Source: a virus
Direction: 5' to 3' (one strand)
DNA length: 22,167 nt
Virus record (IMG/VR): IMGVR_UViG_3300027773_000206
Span: 1-22,167 of that record
The notes under the pieces were generated by a model that ran no database searches, had not been told where the DNA came from, and saw nothing but the letters and a program-made list of their open reading frames with translations. Positions 9,082-15,609 of this stretch are shown piece by piece (positions within the stretch are counted from its first letter, which is position 1; each line of letters opens with the position of its first letter). Both the position numbers and the translations under genes were made by a program.

Positions 9082-9588
9082 CTACGTTTCATCGTAGGGT
9101 AAGATATTCACGTAAATGACCAGTTCGCGCTTGACGACCGTGAGGCCGGGCGCAATCGAACTATCCAGCATGCCATGATAGCCGCTAAGCGTCAGTTTTG
9201 GGACGCTGGTCGCATGTTCGACGCCGTTCACGACCAGTGCCTCATTCTTGCCGACATTGCTTTTCATGATCTCCAAGTCCGCCGCTATCGCGTCTCGAAT
9301 AGCCTTGATCGTGTTGGGTTGCGTGTCCCAGCGGTCGCAATATTCCGCGTGAAACTGCGCTCCCCCGTCATAACTCAGTTGCGAGTTGCGCGTGTAACTC
9401 TGCGTATCGGCGTACAACTGCAAGGCCGGAAACGCCCCCTGTGCCATACTGAAGTCATCCTGGATGTAGACCGTGCTGCCATACGGCGCCGTCGGCGTGA
9501 TCGGATTGAGCGCCAGCAGTCGCGTCCCAACGGGCAAGATCGCCGCCAGTGCTTGCAGGATGACAAGATCAGTATTCGGGTTTGCCAT
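9082..9588 (-). CDS. Tail terminator / tail completion protein candidate
   Basis: A 168-residue protein beginning MANPNTDLVILQALAAILP, with a central beta segment (ALQLYADTQSYTRNSQLSYDG), a helix (TIKAIRDAIAADLEIMKS) and a C-terminal beta strand with KRELVIYVNILPYDE. Size, alternating helix/strand pattern and location between the HK97 gp10-like gene and the tail tube gene fit the tail terminator slot (the gpU-like ring that caps the tube). ATG at 9588 follows GGGGTG at about 8 nt, and only 3 bp separate it from the preceding stop, so translation is probably coupled. No sequence motif proves the function. Confidence 0.6.
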   Translation of the reverse strand: MANPNTDLVILQALAAILPVGTRLLALNPITPTAPYGSTVYIQDDFSMAQGAFPALQLYADTQSYTRNSQLSYDGGAQFHAEYCDRWDTQPNTIKAIRDAIAADLEIMKSNVGKNEALVVNGVEHATSVPKLTLSGYHGMLDSSIAPGLTVVKRELVIYVNILPYDET

Positions 9589-9591
9589 TCT

Positions 9592-10080
9592 CTACACCCC
9601 ATCCATTGCGACTTGTACTTGCGAGAGCGCCGCGTCAAACTGCTCAGGTAGGCCGCCGATAGCTTCATCCACCACCGGGCTGACAAAATCGTTAGCGACA
9701 CTTGCCGCCGCGTGTCGTACCGGATGCGCGAGTCCAGGCCAGAACAAGGCTTTTTTCGTGACCGGAAAGACTTCACCGCGTCCCTCCACCACGAAGGCCA
9801 GCTTCTGTGGCTGACTGGTTGAGACAGTCCCCGTCACCATCACCTCTTCCGCCTCTAGCGCATAGGAGAAGGAGTCGGCCAAATGGCCTGCTGCATCCCC
9901 CGGCGGAGGCTCCGCTGCATCGTCACCTGTGCCACGTGGGGCGGCGCTTGATAGGCCGTTCTGTACCTGCTCGCAGGTCGCCTCCACCGCGTCAGCGACC
10001 GCAGGCATCACCGCGTCACGCGCCGCCATGAGCGCATCACGCAAGCGTTGTAACCCATCGGTGTTGATCGTGATTCGCAT
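9592..10080 (-). CDS. HK97 gp10-like head-tail joining protein
   Basis: A 162-residue protein with the usual pattern of the HK97 gp10 family: an N-terminal helix (GLQRLRDALMAARDAVMPAVADAVEATCEQVQNGLSS, split over about residues 9-45), a segment with HLADSFSYALEAEEVMVTGTVS, then VEGRGEVFPVTKKALFWPG, which resembles the family's FxxxGT...PARPFLRPA region, and a final helix. It acts in the neck, linking head and tail before tail attachment. ATG at 10080 has GGAGGAGG about 8-10 nt upstream; an in-frame start 19 codons earlier lacks support and would run into the small His-rich gene. Confidence is moderate to good because of both pattern and position. Confidence 0.75.
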   Translation of the reverse strand: MRITINTDGLQRLRDALMAARDAVMPAVADAVEATCEQVQNGLSSAAPRGTGDDAAEPPPGDAAGHLADSFSYALEAEEVMVTGTVSTSQPQKLAFVVEGRGEVFPVTKKALFWPGLAHPVRHAAASVANDFVSPVVDEAIGGLPEQFDAALSQVQVAMDGV

Positions 10081-10102
10081 TGCTCCCTTCCTCCTCCCTT
10101 GC

Positions 10103-10285
10103 CTAGCCGTACAGTCGGAACTTGTTGGCCGTTGCACTCAGCCGATGGTGATGATGGCGCGTGCCGTGATGCGTCGGTGCATGCCGGTGATGGGCATGCT
10201 TCACACTGTGATGCTTCTTCAGCCGCGCATGCTTGTGCCTCAGAACGTGATGCACTCTGGCGCGATGCGAGCGATGTCTTGTCAC
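10103..10285 (-). CDS. Small histidine/arginine-rich protein
   Basis: A 60-residue, strongly basic protein with 18 histidines, many in pairs and one run of four (RHHHH), and numerous Arg/Lys. Only the last dozen residues (LSATANKFRLYG) look like ordinary protein. The GTG start at 10285 is 9 nt after AGGAG, and the stop at 10105-10103 falls just before the GGAGGAGG of the next gene, so it fills the gap between the two neck genes exactly. A competing reading begins at ATG 10290 after the same AGGAG and runs to 10008, but it overlaps the next gene by more than 70 bp and has unusual composition. Possible roles are binding of DNA or divalent metal at the neck; nothing proves this. Confidence 0.55.
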   Translation of the reverse strand: MTRHRSHRARVHHVLRHKHARLKKHHSVKHAHHRHAPTHHGTRHHHHRLSATANKFRLYG

Positions 10286-10297
10286 CCATGCACACTC

Positions 10298-10672
10298 CTA
10301 ACTGTAGGTTGGTCCGCCGCCAAGAAAGCGGCCAATGAAGGCGGTCCGTGCCGAGAGCGGCCCTGGCGTCCCTTCGATCACAAAGACAATCCACCACGCC
10401 TCATTCGCGTTGTAGCCAGGCCAGGGTGTCACCCCATCGGTAATCAGCACAATCGCGTTGATCTTATCGCCCGTATGCACATCCGTACCCACGTCGATGG
10501 TCGCCTTGTATTTGGCCTCCAACGTGCCCGTGGGAAGTTTCACCCAATCGGAGGCTTGCAGCGGCCCGATATGGGCATCAACTTGCGTATACGGTTCCGG
10601 TGCGGATGTGCCAGTTGCCGTGCTATAGGCGCTCCGCGACGTAAAGAGCGTCACATTGGGCAGTATTGGCAT
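10298..10672 (-). CDS. Head closure / neck protein candidate
   Basis: A 124-residue mostly beta protein (MPILPNVTLFTSRSAYSTA, then LEAKYKATIDVGTDVHTGDKI, then WWIVFVIEGTPGPLSARTAF). The central part with DVHTGDKINA and the overall size resemble the head closure or stopper proteins (SPP1 gp16 class), which usually contain a segment like VKVGDRI. It follows the head-tail adaptor gene by 18 bp and precedes the gp10-like gene, exactly where a closure protein would be. ATG at 10672 is preceded by GGAGGAGGAG at 7-8 nt, a very strong ribosome site. The role is inferred from order and fold-like pattern. Confidence 0.65.
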   Translation of the reverse strand: MPILPNVTLFTSRSAYSTATGTSAPEPYTQVDAHIGPLQASDWVKLPTGTLEAKYKATIDVGTDVHTGDKINAIVLITDGVTPWPGYNANEAWWIVFVIEGTPGPLSARTAFIGRFLGGGPTYS

Positions 10673-10690
10673 GTCCGCTCCTCCTCCTGC

Positions 10691-11617
10691 CTACGCTGCC
10701 GCAATCGGCAAATAGTATGAGAGCTTTTGTTCCGCCGCCGTACACAAGGCCGTCACCCCTGCCGTATCGCGGGTCAGGTTGCGTTTCAACTGCTGTTCGC
10801 CACTGCGAATCAAGTCCAGTCCTTGCGCCCCCATCTTGTTGAGCGCCCGTTGCCCAAGCAGCCAGCTTGTCTGGTAGACCGTCGCATCACGTACTGCATC
10901 AGGGATGGTGTAGCAGTAGTCCGCCGTGATCACATCCGTACTCAGATTGGCACTGCTAAAGGTGACCATGCCCTCTGTGTAGTTGATCGTGAAACCACTG
11001 GACTGCACGACCCCATTCTTGTAGATGACCGGCGGGATAGCGGGTAGCGTATTCGGTTGAATGCTTGGCGCTTGCGTATAGGACGAGGCCCAGAAGCCGC
11101 GCTGCGCGTAGTACGTCGTGTTGCTGCTATCGGCTTGTAGGAGCGTCTCGCCCGTTACGGCTAAGAAATAGCCTGCCTCGTAGTCCAGTTGCACAATCGG
11201 CGGCCTTAGCCCAAGTTGCACCAGGACAGGCGCGAGGCTGTAGGTGATGCTTTGCAGCGGCACGATCTCAAGATAGTTGTCAAAGGTGTTATAGGCCACG
11301 TCGTTATTGTTGATGGTTGCCATGAAGCCCGCGCCACTGGTCGAGAGGTTGCTGACCTGGATTTGATAGCGCAAGGCACGGCGCACGGGTACCGGAAAGT
11401 TCGGGATTTTCGTGCGCATGGTTTTCGCGTCCCACTGGTGCTGTACCCACCCTACATGTGGCTCAAAACCTGATAGCCTCAGATCAAAGCCCATCGCATC
11501 ATCGATGTCTGACTCCGCACGGGCAATCGTACGGGCAAGCAGGAAGTCAGTGATGTCATTGGTCAGGTTGAAATCATCGAAGGCGCGATATTGCGCCACC
11601 GAAAGATACTTTGGCAT
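10691..11617 (-). CDS. Head-tail adaptor (connector) protein candidate
   Basis: A 308-residue protein. The N-terminal helix-rich part (YLSVAQYRAFDDFNLTNDITDFLLARTIARAESDIDD, about residues 4-40) and the C-terminal helices (AVRDATVYQTSWLLGQRALNKMGAQ and following) match the helical pattern of head-tail adaptors such as HK97 gp6 and SPP1 gp15, where residues from both ends form the bundle under the portal. Between them, residues about 60-235 are beta-rich and much longer than in classical adaptors (about 100-120 residues), so this is an expanded version. ATG at 11617 has GGAGGAGG about 10 nt upstream. It is the first gene after the large intergenic hairpin and is followed by the closure candidate. 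Confidence 0.65.
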   Translation of the reverse strand: MPKYLSVAQYRAFDDFNLTNDITDFLLARTIARAESDIDDAMGFDLRLSGFEPHVGWVQHQWDAKTMRTKIPNFPVPVRRALRYQIQVSNLSTSGAGFMATINNNDVAYNTFDNYLEIVPLQSITYSLAPVLVQLGLRPPIVQLDYEAGYFLAVTGETLLQADSSNTTYYAQRGFWASSYTQAPSIQPNTLPAIPPVIYKNGVVQSSGFTINYTEGMVTFSSANLSTDVITADYCYTIPDAVRDATVYQTSWLLGQRALNKMGAQGLDLIRSGEQQLKRNLTRDTAGVTALCTAAEQKLSYYLPIAAA

Positions 11618-11652
11618 CTCCTACTTCCTCCTCCCTGTCCACTTCGTTTCGT

Positions 11653-11740
11653 AAGGCGACGGGACGGCTTGATCTTCCCCCAACACGCACCACTGCACAC
11701 ACACACCACGAGGCAAGCCGCCCGTCCTGTTCGTCGCCTT
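11653..11740 (-). other. Large bulged inverted repeat between two head genes
   Basis: AAGGCGACG (11653-11661), GGACGG (11662-11667) and CTTG (11668-11671) form one continuous arm. The other arm has CAAG (11714-11717), CCGTCC (11722-11727) and CGTCGCCTT (11732-11740), separated by two 4-nt bulges. This gives 19 base pairs around a 42-nt loop with a CA-rich run. It begins 5 nt after the stop of the upstream gene in transcription order. No T-run follows on the minus strand, so it is not a standard intrinsic terminator; an RNA processing site, a stability element or a partial transcription barrier are possible. Confidence 0.7.
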
Positions 11741-11745
11741 TCCGC

Positions 11746-12288
11746 TTACGCTGCCGCCTGATCCAGATACGTCAGGGTGTAGTCCCCTGGCGTGCCTGTG
11801 AGCGAATAGAACAACCCAGCATCACAACTACAGTCAAAGGGGATAGCCTGCCCTGCTGAAAATCCACTCAGCACCGCGAAGGCCGCGCCCGCCTTGGGCA
11901 GCGTGTTCGGAGAACCGTTGTACAGCGTGATGCTTACACTCGTTCCAGGCTGATTGATCACCAACTTGCCGAGAAACGTGCCACTCATCGAGGTGATGGT
12001 GTACGCCCCTGAGTGGTTGTTGACAAAGGTGGCGGTAAAGGTCGTACTTGTCGTTGCAGTCACAACCACCGTCTCTGCCGTTCCTGTCCCATTGGCGAAG
12101 TTGAGCTTTTGCCCCACGTAGATACCATTCATCGAGGCAGGGGTCACCACGACGTTACTGCCTGCGGTGATGGTGGTCGAACTGGTCGTATTGACACAGT
12201 TGCCCACTGGCACAAGCGTGCCTGTCGCCGTGATATGCAGCGGGGTATATTCGGGTACCGGCGCGTAGCGCGTATGGCGCTGTGGCAT
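11746..12288 (-). CDS. Head accessory or decoration protein with beta insert
   Basis: An unrecognised 180-residue protein. After a short N-terminus (MPQRHTRYAPVPEYTPL), residues about 35-105 form a Thr/Val-rich module with SNVVVTPASMNGIYVGQKL, TAETVVVTATTSTTFTATF and NNHSG; the same module occurs in the next gene upstream. The C-terminal part (LVINQPGTSVSITLYNGSP, FDCSCDAGLFYSLTGTPGDYTLTY) resembles short beta proteins that sit on capsid or tail surfaces. ATG at 12288 follows a GGGGAG sequence by 6-7 nt. It lies between the capsid gene and the neck genes, which suggests a virion surface or head decoration role. No catalytic motif is visible. Confidence 0.7.
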   Translation of the reverse strand: MPQRHTRYAPVPEYTPLHITATGTLVPVGNCVNTTSSTTITAGSNVVVTPASMNGIYVGQKLNFANGTGTAETVVVTATTSTTFTATFVNNHSGAYTITSMSGTFLGKLVINQPGTSVSITLYNGSPNTLPKAGAAFAVLSGFSAGQAIPFDCSCDAGLFYSLTGTPGDYTLTYLDQAAA

Positions 12289-12307
12289 CGCTTTTCTCCC
12301 CTCTTAT

Positions 12308-13033
12308 CTAGCCAAGTGGCTGATTATTGGAGAGCATCACCCATTCGGCCATGACTGCCACGTTGGGCGAGCCACCGGAGAGGCCGGTGCCATACGAGAC
12401 ACGCGCAAAGGTCAGCACATCACCCGGCTTGAACTGATTGGCAAGGGGCGTGAACTGGTGCGTGGTCATCGCGGCTTCCGTCACGCCTGAGCCGTTGTAC
12501 CAGTTGGCTGCCAGGTAGGTGCCGGTGATGGCAGTATTGGCGTTGTGGTTGAAGGCAAAGGTGGCGGTGAAGGTACCGTTAGCGGCAGAAATCGCCGTCA
12601 CGATCACATCTTCCGCTGTGCCGCCGCCTGCCGCGATATGCAGCACCGTGCCAACCTGGATACCCGCCATCAGCGTTCCAGTCACAGGGGTCACCACGAC
12701 GGAGCCCGCGGTAATCGCGGCAGTATTCTGCGTGCTGATCTGGTTCAGCACCGAGCCGCCGCGCCACTGGCGAAAGCCCCACAGGAAATTGTTGGTCGCT
12801 GCGCCGGTCACCGCCGCTTCTGGTATGATCGCCAGCGTGCGGATATACAGGTCATTGGTGGGCAGCAAGCCTGATGCATTGGTCGGGGTATTGGCAAGGC
12901 TAGCGAGATTGGGAATAATCAAGATCGGGTGCTCATAGTCATTGCTGCTCGCTGCCGCTGCGGAGCCAATATAGAACATTTCCTCTTGCGGGACATCACG
13001 ATTGCCCCCCAGGAGTTTCGAGAATCGTGCCAC
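12308..13033 (-). CDS. Virion structural protein with the same beta insert
   Basis: A 241-residue protein of unknown family. The flanks look like one domain (YEHPILIIPNLASLANTP, LYIRTLAIIPEAAVTGAATN, then FKPGDVLTFARVSYGTGLSGG and VAVMAEWVML) interrupted at about residues 100-170 by a module with SVVVTPVTGTLMAGIQVGTVL, TAEDVIVTAISAANGTFTATF and NHNANTA. Removal of the insert would leave a continuous beta-sandwich-like sequence of about 170 residues. The start is GTG at 13033, 7-8 nt after GAGGAAG. Together with the next gene it occupies the place where decoration or head fibre proteins are often encoded. Function beyond virion component is not inferable. Confidence 0.7.
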   Translation of the reverse strand: MARFSKLLGGNRDVPQEEMFYIGSAAAASSNDYEHPILIIPNLASLANTPTNASGLLPTNDLYIRTLAIIPEAAVTGAATNNFLWGFRQWRGGSVLNQISTQNTAAITAGSVVVTPVTGTLMAGIQVGTVLHIAAGGGTAEDVIVTAISAANGTFTATFAFNHNANTAITGTYLAANWYNGSGVTEAAMTTHQFTPLANQFKPGDVLTFARVSYGTGLSGGSPNVAVMAEWVMLSNNQPLG

Positions 13034-13081
13034 GGGTCTTCCTCACTTCCATCCATCCACCACGAGGGCGAGTGGCCAGTA

Positions 13082-13549
13082 TTACTTATCGTCGTCGTTG
13101 GTTGCTTTGCGACTGCTCACCTGCGCCTGTACAGCCTTGGCAAAGGCTTTGGCGTGTTCGTCGCCCAGGATGGCAATCAATTTCTCAGGACTGATCGTCT
13201 GTAGGGCCGTTGCCAGGTTGCCTGGCTCAAGCGGATTGCGTCCGGTAGCCTTCATGAAGTCCTCGACGCTCGCGTTGTTGGCAAAGATGTGGTCTTTGCT
13301 CACGATGCCGAGCTTGACCCACTTTTTCGCCAGGTCATAGCGCACGTTCCGCGCCACACCGCCGGTGAACGTCACGCGGTCAATGGAGGCTTCTTTGAGC
13401 GGCGGGCACAACTGTGGGTCGCCCCACGAACGGGCAATCACGGTCACAAAGTCGTCGTCTTCAAAGACAAGTTCGGGTTTCTTGGTAACGGGGGCAGGTT
13501 CTGCTGTGCCTGCCGCGTCTTTCGGTTTGGTGTCGGTCAGTGTTGTCAT
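13082..13549 (-). CDS. Hypothetical head-region protein
   Basis: A 155-residue protein that I do not recognise. The first 30 residues are polar and Pro/Ala/Lys-rich (probably disordered), followed by LVFEDDDFVTVIARSWGD, a short beta region (DRVTFTGGVARNVRYDLAKKWVKLG) and a helical C-terminus (EKLIAILGDEHAKAFAKAVQAQ) that ends in charged residues. ATG at 13549 is preferred because GAAGAGG lies upstream, although at a long spacing; an in-frame GTG 13 codons earlier has no ribosome site. It is the first virion gene after the GIY-YIG gene that follows the capsid gene, so it would normally be adjacent to the capsid gene. It may be a head assembly or connector accessory protein. Confidence 0.7.
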   Translation of the reverse strand: MTTLTDTKPKDAAGTAEPAPVTKKPELVFEDDDFVTVIARSWGDPQLCPPLKEASIDRVTFTGGVARNVRYDLAKKWVKLGIVSKDHIFANNASVEDFMKATGRNPLEPGNLATALQTISPEKLIAILGDEHAKAFAKAVQAQVSSRKATNDDDK

Positions 13550-13594
13550 GTGGTGTGTGTCCTCTTCACTTCCATCTTCCGCTACCACAAAGGT

Positions 13595-14284
13595 TTAGGA
13601 GGATTTCTTGAAACGTCCTTGCTCGTCATGAGGACGTTGGTTATAGTTTTTGTATAAACCTTGCTCAAACTTTCGTCGCTTAGTCTCAGAGATTTTATCC
13701 TTGACCCATTGTGGACGCTCTTTGCCACGAGTAACTAGTACTGATGCAGCGGTGGCCTTCGTTGGCTCACAGCCTTTCTTTGCGGCACTCATCTTAGCAC
13801 GGGTTGCGTCCGATGGATTAGACTTAGCTATTCGGATATTCTCACGCCATTCTTCAGAAAACGTCATACCTAGCCTTGCCTGACGTAACAATTCCTTTGT
13901 TGCTGGCGTACGCTTTAGTCCCGTTACCCTGGTTTTCATTTTCTCAACACTTTCGGGCCGAGGATGATAACCAGTGTTATTCTGAGCAATAGGACGAACG
14001 TTATAAACAGGTTTCAGGGTATCAATGTAGTACTGTTCGCGTTCTTCGAGAGCTTTCTTAAGGGCCTGTACATCTTCCAGAAGCTCAAATAGTTCGATTT
14101 CAACGAACTCAAAAGCCTCTTCACCGTACTTTGCCCAAGCGTTCAATAGTACAGGGTTTTCGCGTACACCTTTACGTAGATTATGTCGATGTGTCCACCA
14201 TCTACCCCGTAAGTCTCTTGTCGAACCTACGTACATATGTCCATTGACCTTATTAACGATAGCATAGATGCCAGGTTGCTTCAT
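13595..14284 (-). CDS. GIY-YIG homing endonuclease (gene 2)
   Basis: A 229-residue homing endonuclease. GIYAIVN and MYVGS form the GIY-YIG core within the first 20 residues, followed by the Arg-containing DLRGRWWTHRHNL segment, the catalytic Glu region (EEREQYYIDTLKP) and VYNVRP. Residues about 105-220 contain Lys-rich NUMOD3-like units (RPESVEKMKTRVTG, ATRAKMSAAKKG, WVKDKISETKRRK). Unlike the other two endonuclease genes it is on the same strand as the virion genes and is inserted directly after the capsid stop. ATG at 14284 is 6-7 nt after GAGGGAG, which itself lies in a hairpin loop. It is clearly AT-richer than the neighbours. The two GIY-YIG proteins share the core motifs but differ strongly elsewhere, so they are not a recent duplication. 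Confidence 0.92.
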   Translation of the reverse strand: MKQPGIYAIVNKVNGHMYVGSTRDLRGRWWTHRHNLRKGVRENPVLLNAWAKYGEEAFEFVEIELFELLEDVQALKKALEEREQYYIDTLKPVYNVRPIAQNNTGYHPRPESVEKMKTRVTGLKRTPATKELLRQARLGMTFSEEWRENIRIAKSNPSDATRAKMSAAKKGCEPTKATAASVLVTRGKERPQWVKDKISETKRRKFEQGLYKNYNQRPHDEQGRFKKSS

Positions 14285-14318
14285 GTCTAACTCCCTCTGT
14301 TAGTTCCCTATTGCGGTT

Positions 14319-14381
14319 GGTTGCCAGGTCGGTAGGGTTCCAACTCTTCGGCTTGGGAAGCTACTCCAAGCCTAGGCAACC
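14319..14381 (-). promoter_or_regulatory. Three-way-junction leader of GIY-YIG gene 2
   Basis: In the transcript, GGTTGCC (14381-14375) pairs with GGCAACC (14325-14319) to close a domain with two inner hairpins: GGCTTGG/CCAAGCC (14372-14366 with 14356-14350, 7 bp) and GTTGG/CCGAC (14344-14340 with 14332-14328, one G-U pair). It lies between the promoter and the start codon. Downstream, CTAAC and GTTAG (14307-14287 region) form a small hairpin that holds the GAGGG ribosome site in its loop. Confidence 0.6.
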
Positions 14382-14387
14382 ATTGAC

Positions 14388-14416
14388 ATTATACTATCTT
14401 CTTCTTTTCTTGTCTA
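14388..14416 (-). promoter_or_regulatory. Promoter of GIY-YIG gene 2
   Basis: TAGACA (14416-14411) and TATAAT (14393-14388) are separated by exactly 17 bp, 5 of 6 and 6 of 6 matches to the vegetative consensus. Transcription would begin near 14381, at the first base of the structured leader. It is the best promoter match I found in the window and lies between the capsid stop and the endonuclease gene. Confidence 0.75.
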
Positions 14417-14464
14417 CGAAAAACGGTAACAAATCAGCCTGAGAAGCTAGCTTAAAGCAAGCGA

Positions 14465-15390
14465 CTAGCTGTACAAACGTCTGACCTTGCCAGCGAATAA
14501 TGGTGCGCCTACTTCGAGGCCGAACATGCAGAAGACAATGTATCTCGAACTCAACTGGCTATCAACGCCGCTGGGGATTTCCAGCACCGTGAAGCTGTCG
14601 CTATAGAGCCAGCGCAACCAGAGCATGCTGCTATCCAGCACGTACATGTCCTCAACGGTATTGCTGGTGAGCGGGCTGGTATAACTGCCAAGGGTGGTGC
14701 CAGGGACGGGCAAGACATCCAGATCGCCATCGGCTGCGCTGATCTGATTGACGCGCAGGCCGGGGATAATCTCGCGCTTGTCGTCGTTGTAGCGGCGGTT
14801 GCCCTGCTGCTCGGTATCCAGTGCTTGCTTGGAGTTCATGCTCATAATCACAAGATCAGGATGTCCGCCGTTGTTAGCGGCTTTGGAGGCCACGAACTGC
14901 AAGCTTTCCAGGATGTTCAGGGTGCCGATTTCCGCTTGGATGGCATTGTTGCTTGAGTAGTTTGAGCCGGAGACGCTGCCCAAGATGACGCGCAGGCCAT
15001 CAAAGCCGTTGGCGTTGTAGTTGCCGCCCTCGTTGGAGGAGGTACCACTGGTATAGCTGCTCGTTTGGGAGAGCATCGTATACTGCACGTCACGGGCAAG
15101 CACCACCATCGCGTTTGCCAATTCTGTCGCCAGCGGGTTGTAGGGTGCGCCACCAGCCGCAACCGCGCCCTGCTCTTTGAAGGACACGCCACGACCGGTT
15201 GCAAACACCGCGATGTTGGCGGTCTGACGGGCAAAGGTCGTTTGCTGGTAGGAGACAGAGCCAAGCTCGGTAATGATTGATCCGCCCAGGCTGCTTCCAT
15301 CAGGGGCTGTCATCTGGTTATAGGCATGCACCAGGCCGTTTGACTGTCCCTTCTGGATACGCTCAAAGGCCGGAAAGTTCTTGACATACA
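14465..15390 (-). CDS. Major capsid protein, exon 2
   Basis: This is the 3' exon of the capsid gene; joined to 16816-16507 it gives 1236 nt, exactly 412 codons, and a 411-residue HK97-fold capsid protein. Exon 2 supplies the last two bases of the junction Leu codon and then YVKNFPAFERIQKGQSNGL, VHAYNQMTAPDG and the rest of the shell domain, ending FAGKVRRLYS. The reading frame also extends upstream into the intron to a GTG at 15406, but that would-be start has no ribosome site, adds only intron-derived residues (SNNN) and would lack the N-arm and scaffold-facing region needed for a capsid subunit. The protein is the main head shell component, processed and matured with the protease encoded upstream. 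Confidence 0.9.
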
Positions 15391-15481
15391 CATTGTTGTT
15401 ACTCACTCTTACGAGTGGGTGAGGTCATTTCTGCCTCACTCTTATAGTTCCCTATAAGATCGGACTATAGCATCATCCTGT

Positions 15482-15510
15482 TTTACGTGACTGAAAAAGA
15501 ATGATAGAAT
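15482..15510 (+). promoter_or_regulatory. Promoter of the intron-encoded HNH gene
   Basis: TTTACG (15482-15487) and TAGAAT (15505-15510) are separated by 17 bp, 4 of 6 and 5 of 6 to consensus. The site lies in the P8 loop of the intron and drives the plus strand, so the endonuclease does not depend on the capsid transcript. Confidence 0.55.
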
Positions 15511-15536
15511 GAATAGGGCTTGAAGCTGCCTGATCA

Positions 15537-15565
15537 GCGGCTTGACGAGCGGTTTTCCGAGCCGC
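15537..15565 (+). promoter_or_regulatory. Leader hairpin of the HNH gene
   Basis: GCGGCT (15537-15542) pairs with AGCCGC (15560-15565), and CGG/CCG (15550-15552 with 15557-15559) forms an inner stem with a TTTT loop. It lies between the promoter and the start codon and resembles the structured leaders of the two GIY-YIG genes in position. Confidence 0.45.
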
Positions 15566-15609
15566 GCCCATCCAACATCGGAAGTAGCACTATCGGAGGT
15601 GTTTTTCTT

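Noticed and set aside
10008-10290. Alternative 94-codon frame starting at ATG 10290
   Set aside because: It overlaps the start of the gp10-like gene by over 70 bp and has odd composition, while the His-rich frame fits the gap. Not fully excluded.
11653-11740. Intrinsic terminator
   Set aside because: The stem is strong but no T-run follows on the transcribed strand.
13595-14464. A second group I intron around GIY-YIG gene 2
   Set aside because: No Q/R/S-like core motifs, and the neighbouring genes have natural ends and starts, so the gene is free-standing.
14465-15406. Stand-alone 313-residue capsid gene starting at GTG 15406
   Set aside because: No ribosome site, lacks the N-terminal arm, and its first residues are intron sequence; splicing with 16816-16507 gives a complete protein.
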